Below are positions 33,616 through 38,395 of a stretch of DNA of 38,395 nucleotides, one piece after another. Below the pieces are notes generated by a model. It did no database searches. It was not told the origin of the DNA and saw only the letters and a list, made by a program, of their open reading frames with translations. A program made the position numbers and the translations under genes. How positions within the stretch are numbered: position 1 is the first letter of the stretch; the number at the start of each line of letters is the position of its first letter. The DNA is from Candidatus Kerfeldbacteria bacterium CG_4_10_14_0_8_um_filter_42_10 (lineage in GTDB: Bacteria > Patescibacteriota > Patescibacteriia > UM-FILTER-42-10), in NCBI GenBank assembly GCA_002784945.1, contig PFMD01000028.1, positions 1 through 38,395 of the forward strand. Reading direction: 5' to 3'.

Positions 33616-34538
33616 ACATCCAGGAAATTAAATCCAAGGATATGAGTTGGGTTAACATTATTAACCCCACTCAAGAAGAGATTGAACATCTCCGAAAAAC
33701 TTATAAATTCCACCCGCTGGATTTAGAAGATTGTTTAACGGTAACCCAGCGACCTAAGATTGATGAATACGAGAAGTATCATTTTATGGTGCTTCTTTTT
33801 CCGATTTACCACACGAAAACCCGTGAAATTACTCCCGAAGAAATCCATTTTTTTATCAGCAAGCACTACCTGATTACTATTCATAACAATGTGCTTTCGC
33901 CCGTCACCAATTTTTTTCACCTCTGCCAAAGCAGCCAAGAGGTACGAAAAAAGCATTTCGATGGCTCCGCCGAAAAACTACTGTATCACGTTTTAGATAA
34001 ACTGCTTACCTCTATTTACCCGATGCTGGATCATCTTAGCGTTGACATCAGCCAGGTGGAAAAAGGGATTTTTGCCGGTGACGAAAAAAAGATGGTTAAA
34101 GAAATTCTGGTAACCCGCCGGAATATCACCGACTTTCGCAAAATTATGCAGGCTCACAAAAAGACTTTGCAAAAGTTAACGGCCGGCCTGCAGGAAAGCG
34201 ACTTATTTCAAATCCAAAAAACTGACCGCTATTTCGACAACTTAGTGGATCACACTAAGGAGATTTGGGATGCCCTCGAAGGATACAAAGAAGCCATCGA
34301 AGCATTGCAGGAAACCAATGAATCGCTGATTTCTAATCGCATTAATGAAATAATGAAAACATTAACGGCTATTTCCGTGGCTATTCTGCCAGTAACATTG
34401 ATTGCCAGCCTGTTTGGCATGAACACTCCCAATTCTCCCTTTAGCAATCAGCCTCATGCCTTTTGGATAATAACCGCCATGAACTTATTGATAATGGCCG
34501 GCTTGATATTTTTCCTTAAAAAGAAAAGATGGATTTAA
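33612..34538 (+). CDS. corA: CorA family magnesium/divalent cation transporter
   Basis: ORF track 33582..34538; in-frame ATG at 33612 (MNIQEIKSKD); two C-terminal TM helices, ASLFGMNTPNSPF signature. Confidence 0.9.
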   Translation: MNIQEIKSKDMSWVNIINPTQEEIEHLRKTYKFHPLDLEDCLTVTQRPKIDEYEKYHFMVLLFPIYHTKTREITPEEIHFFISKHYLITIHNNVLSPVTNFFHLCQSSQEVRKKHFDGSAEKLLYHVLDKLLTSIYPMLDHLSVDISQVEKGIFAGDEKKMVKEILVTRRNITDFRKIMQAHKKTLQKLTAGLQESDLFQIQKTDRYFDNLVDHTKEIWDALEGYKEAIEALQETNESLISNRINEIMKTLTAISVAILPVTLIASLFGMNTPNSPFSNQPHAFWIITAMNLLIMAGLIFFLKKKRWI

Positions 34539-34582
34539 AACAGCTGCTTTAAAAGCAGGCGGAAATAAGTTATAATTCGATT

Positions 34583-34744
34583 ATGAGCAAAACGAATCAA
34601 AAAATCACTACTGAGGTAAAAATAGTTCCCAAAATAACCGAAAAAGTCGGAGAACTTATTGTTTTACTGGTAGCCTGCGTTATTTTAGGATCGGCTTTTT
34701 TGGCCGCAATCATTATCAGTTCAATTAAACTGACTAATTTATAA
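34583..34744 (+). CDS. 53-aa single-TM small protein
   Basis: [53 protein letters not shown]; 11 nt upstream of the AAA+ gene; below the ORF-track cutoff. Confidence 0.6.
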   Translation: MSKTNQKITTEVKIVPKITEKVGELIVLLVACVILGSAFLAAIIISSIKLTNL

Positions 34745-34755
34745 TAATTGCGATA

Positions 34756-35733
34756 ATGGAAATAACTACCCTTCCCTACTTTTTTATTGCTACCGTAATT
34801 ATTATTGGCATTGGGATCGCCGTCTGGCTTAACCAAAGAGCTTCTTCCGGAAACAAGGGATCAATGCTTGAGAAGTACTCCCGCGATCTTACCAAGCTTT
34901 CCGAAGAGGGCGAGCTTGATCCGGTAATCGGACGCTTTCACGAAATCAAAAGAGTGATTCAAATTTTGTCGCGCCGGACCAAAAACAATCCCGTTTTGAT
35001 CGGAGTTTCGGGAGTGGGTAAAACCGCCATAGTCGAGGAACTGGCCAATCAAATTCAACACGGCAATGTGCCGGATTCTTTGAAAAATAAGCGGGTTCTG
35101 GCTTTGGATCTTTCGGGACTAGTGGCCGGCACCAAGTACCGCGGAGAATTCGAACAGCGCTTGAAAAGCGTGGTGGATGAGATTAAAATAGCTAAGCGGA
35201 ATATTATTCTATTCATTGACGAGCTGCAAACTTTGGCCGAAGCCGGGGAAGCCACTGGCGCCATTGACGCTTCGGATATTCTTAAGCCGGCCCTGGCGCG
35301 CGGAGAGCTGCAGGCCGTGGGAGCGACCACTGAAGAAGAGTACAATAAATTCATCAAGACCGATCCGACCTTAGAAAGAAGATTCCAGCCGGTAATGGTA
35401 AAGGAACCGACTTACAACGAAACCCTGAAAATTTTAAAAGGAATCAGAAGAAAATATGAAGAGCACCACCGGGTTAAGATAACGGACGAAGCCATAAACG
35501 CTGCCGTTAAGCTGGCCGATGAATATCTTAAGGACCGCTATTTTCCCGATAAGGCAATCGATTTAATGGATGAATCGGCGGCGAAAGTACGCCTTTCCGT
35601 CGTTACTAATCCAGAAGAATATGAGGATAAGAATCCGACGGTAACGGGCAAAGATGTTGAAGAAGTAATCAATGAATGGACCAATGAATTGATCAGTTAC
35701 TCTTCTAAAAAACCTGAATCCAAACAAGCCTAG
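34756..35733 (+). CDS. TM-anchored ClpB/ClpC D1-like single AAA+ ATPase
   Basis: 325 aa; N-terminal [80 protein letters not shown] ends after the D1 lid. Confidence 0.9.
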   Translation: MEITTLPYFFIATVIIIGIGIAVWLNQRASSGNKGSMLEKYSRDLTKLSEEGELDPVIGRFHEIKRVIQILSRRTKNNPVLIGVSGVGKTAIVEELANQIQHGNVPDSLKNKRVLALDLSGLVAGTKYRGEFEQRLKSVVDEIKIAKRNIILFIDELQTLAEAGEATGAIDASDILKPALARGELQAVGATTEEEYNKFIKTDPTLERRFQPVMVKEPTYNETLKILKGIRRKYEEHHRVKITDEAINAAVKLADEYLKDRYFPDKAIDLMDESAAKVRLSVVTNPEEYEDKNPTVTGKDVEEVINEWTNELISYSSKKPESKQA

Positions 35734-35811
35734 GTATTAAAATCCCCTTTCTAAAAAACAGCATGGCAATTCATGCTTTTTTATTACTCCGAATTGTAGT
35801 AAAATAAACCC

Positions 35812-37194
35812 ATGACTGAAATATGCTTTTACAATACCCTCGCCCGCAAAAAAGAAGGGTTTAAACCAATTAAAAAAGGATTGGTTGGTTTATATACTTG
35901 CGGTCCTACCGTTTACAACTACGCTCATATTGGAAATTTAAGAACCTATGTTTTTGAAGATGTGCTGCGAAGGACTTTGGAATACAACGGATTGAAGGTA
36001 AAGCACGTCATGAACATCACGGACGTCGGTCATTTAACTTCTGATGCCGACACCGGCGAGGATAAAGTGGAAAAAGAAGCACGAAAAGAAAATAAATCAG
36101 CCTGGGACATCACTGATTATTACGCCGGCGTTTTCAAGAAGAATTTGCAGGAACTGAATATTAAACCTCCCGCGATCTGGTGCAAAGCGACCGATCACAT
36201 CAAAGAACAAATTGCCCTGGTAAAAAAGCTGGAAAAAAAAGGATTCACTTACCGCACTGGCGACGGCATTTATTTTAATACCGCGAAACTGAAAGACTAC
36301 GGCAAGTTGGCCAGGCTCGACGTAAGAGGCTTAAAAGCCGGCGCGCGCGTTGCGTTAAAAGACGAGAAAAAGAATTTGACTGATTTTGCCTTATGGAAAT
36401 TTTCACCGAAAGATTCCAAAAGGCAAATGGAATGGGATTCTCCCTGGGGATTGGGCTTTCCGGGCTGGCACCTGGAATGCTCCGCTATGTCCACTAAATA
36501 CTTGGGCCAGCCGTTTGACCTTCATACCGGCGGAGTGGATCATATTTCCGTGCACCACACCAATGAAATAGCCCAGAGCGAAGCCGCTAATGGAAAAACT
36601 TTGGCAAATTACTGGCTGCACGGAGAGTTTTTAATCATCCAAGACCAGAAAATGGCCAAATCGGAACAGAACTTTATCACTTTAGCTACCCTAAAAAATA
36701 AGGGGATCAATCCTATCGCCTATCGCTATTTGATTTTGACTTCGCATTACCGCTCCAAGCTGAACTTCAGCTGGAAAAGCTTGGCCGCGGCGGAATCGGC
36801 CTTAAAAAGCATTTACCATCAAGTGGAACAGTTCGATAATCCTAAAGTGGGTTGCGCCGAGCTGGAACAGAAATTCATTAAGGCGATTAACAATGATTTG
36901 GACACTCCTCAAGCAGTGGCGATCCTCTGGGAACTATTGAAATCAAACTATCCCACCAGCGCCAAAAAGAAAACTTTACTGGAGTTTGACCGCGTATTGG
37001 GCTTAGGATTAGACCAAATTGAGAAACAAAAGTTATCCCTTCCGAAAGCGGTAAGCAAGTTAGCCCAAGCTCGGGAGAATGCCCGAAAAAAGCAGGATTT
37101 TTCCAGGGCCGATTCCTTAAGGAAAGAGATTGAAAAACTGGGGTTTAAGGTTGAGGATACTAAAGACGGATTAACCATCACTAAGAAAGATTAA
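35812..37194 (+). CDS. cysS: cysteinyl-tRNA synthetase
   Basis: 460 aa; [59 protein letters not shown]. Confidence 0.97.
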   Translation: MTEICFYNTLARKKEGFKPIKKGLVGLYTCGPTVYNYAHIGNLRTYVFEDVLRRTLEYNGLKVKHVMNITDVGHLTSDADTGEDKVEKEARKENKSAWDITDYYAGVFKKNLQELNIKPPAIWCKATDHIKEQIALVKKLEKKGFTYRTGDGIYFNTAKLKDYGKLARLDVRGLKAGARVALKDEKKNLTDFALWKFSPKDSKRQMEWDSPWGLGFPGWHLECSAMSTKYLGQPFDLHTGGVDHISVHHTNEIAQSEAANGKTLANYWLHGEFLIIQDQKMAKSEQNFITLATLKNKGINPIAYRYLILTSHYRSKLNFSWKSLAAAESALKSIYHQVEQFDNPKVGCAELEQKFIKAINNDLDTPQAVAILWELLKSNYPTSAKKKTLLEFDRVLGLGLDQIEKQKLSLPKAVSKLAQARENARKKQDFSRADSLRKEIEKLGFKVEDTKDGLTITKKD

Positions 37195-37754
37195 TGCTAT
37201 CAGTCGATCACCTTATTTTTTGGGGATTTTACAACGCCTTACCCCACCTTCCGATTTTTAATGCTTTCTTTACTTTCATTTCTTATTTAGGATACCCCAA
37301 CTTGATCTGGGTTCCTTTAGTGATCGGTTTTCTTTTGTTTCACCATCAAAAAAGAGGATGGATCTTGCTGGAAGCGGTTTTTGCCATAGGGATCGGCGTG
37401 GTGTTAAATGAATACCTGATTAAGGAGATTTTTGTCCGACTGCGTCCGTTTGAAGTTTTTGCTAATCTTTCATCGCTGGATCCGACGGCAGCCGGGTTTT
37501 CTTTTCCCTCTTCCCACGCCGTGGCCGCTTTAAGCTTAGCCACGGTAATCGCCTTGTCCACCAAGAATACTAAGATCCAGGCACTGGCGGCAATTTATGC
37601 CATCTTGGTATGCTTTTCCCGAATTTATTTGGGTGTTCATTTTCCGCTGGATGTAATCGCCGGAGCGCTGTTGGGAATATTATTGGGCTGGCTTTCTTCT
37701 TACTTTCTTCCCCATTTCTATAAATCCCTTTTTCACAAAGAAGGGCATTTCTAA
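37194..37754 (+). CDS. PAP2 superfamily phosphatase
   Basis: 186 aa; KEIFVRLRP, FPSSHAVAALS, SRIYLGVHFPLDVIAG. Confidence 0.93.
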   Translation: MLSVDHLIFWGFYNALPHLPIFNAFFTFISYLGYPNLIWVPLVIGFLLFHHQKRGWILLEAVFAIGIGVVLNEYLIKEIFVRLRPFEVFANLSSLDPTAAGFSFPSSHAVAALSLATVIALSTKNTKIQALAAIYAILVCFSRIYLGVHFPLDVIAGALLGILLGWLSSYFLPHFYKSLFHKEGHF

Positions 37755-37762
37755 ACAAAATT

Positions 37763-37794
37763 AAGAAGGCGCGATTCGCGAATCGCGCCTTCTT
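37763..37794. terminator. perfect 32-bp spacerless palindrome, possible bidirectional terminator
   Basis: AAGAAGGCGCGATTCG|CGAATCGCGCCTTCTT between convergent genes. Confidence 0.85.
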
Positions 37795-37800
37795 TTGGTT

Positions 37801-38370
37801 TTAAATATCGTATTTGAATTTTTTCTTATTGGAAGCTCCCCCTTTAAGCAGAATCATCAAAAGAATCGGTGCCACAATCCAGATAAAGCGGCCCACTTCC
37901 GAAACAAAAATGGTTTGGGTGGACGGAGCCAGGTGTCCGGCGGCCGATTCGGGTAAAAACGACAAGGTAATGCTGATCAGCAACCCGACATGCAGAATAC
38001 TAAAGACAATCACCTGCCACCATTTGCCTCGATCATCTGAACTGGCCACGGTAGCGAGTAGTGCGGACCGGGAAAGCAAAAAGAATAGAAACACGAAAAT
38101 GGCCACAAAGGCGGTAATCCGCACGACAAAAAACTGATTGATCCCTACTTCGGTGTTCACATCATTAATGTAAGGCGCGGTATTGACCACGGCCAGGGCC
38201 ATATAAATACTGACCAAAATTACGATAATCCGGTCTCGGCCCAAGGACATGCCGTAAAGCAAAGCGGCGACCACAAAAAATAGGATAATAAACATATCCC
38301 AGGTGGGTTTTGACCAGTCAAAATTGGCGATCCAGGTACCGGTATTGGCGGCAACTGTAGCAAAAATCAT
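37801..38370 (-). CDS. hypothetical polytopic membrane protein
   Basis: 189 aa, several TM segments; GGAGGaaacaaATG start on the minus strand. Confidence 0.8.
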   Translation of the reverse strand: MIFATVAANTGTWIANFDWSKPTWDMFIILFFVVAALLYGMSLGRDRIIVILVSIYMALAVVNTAPYINDVNTEVGINQFFVVRITAFVAIFVFLFFLLSRSALLATVASSDDRGKWWQVIVFSILHVGLLISITLSFLPESAAGHLAPSTQTIFVSEVGRFIWIVAPILLMILLKGGASNKKKFKYDI

Positions 38371-38395
38371 TTGTTTCCTCCGTTATTTATCTTTA

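Overview
This 38.4 kb window looks like chromosomal DNA from a Patescibacteria/CPR (probably Parcubacteria-like) bacterium. That assignment is inferred from protein style and gene content; no search was run.

Recognisable genes: a long eukaryote-type guaA divergent from guaB, an amidohydrolase, queG, a VIT/CCC1-type protein, a type I IPP isomerase, a patatin-like protein, CbiM, a ZIP transporter, two membrane-anchored FAM173-like methyltransferases, an alpha/beta hydrolase, a DUF559 endonuclease, a zincin-type metallopeptidase, a membrane pyrophosphatase, typA, pepT, a DEAD-box helicase, a double zinc-ribbon protein, tRNA-Gln(CUG), dnaX, a CPR-type T4SS/HerA-like ATPase, two lipoproteins, corA, a TM-anchored single-ring ClpB/C D1-like AAA+ protein, cysS and PAP2.

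The most interesting layer is between the genes. (i) Small nuclease genes sit inside palindrome- or repeat-bounded cassettes: DUF559 with hairpins between 50-nt direct repeats, and a decayed GIY-YIG-like ORF spanning two perfect 16-bp inverted repeats that abut the corA start. (ii) Two candidate ncRNA units have TTGACA-17-TAnnnT promoters and U-tract terminators on the minus strand (about 7.2-7.5 kb and 17.27-17.46 kb). (iii) Three spacerless perfect palindromes (44, 32 and 32 bp) lie in intergenic DNA. (iv) Small single-TM proteins (34, 53 and 56 aa) are encoded, two of which were too short for the ORF track. (v) AT-rich quasi-periodic inverted word repeats recur between genes.
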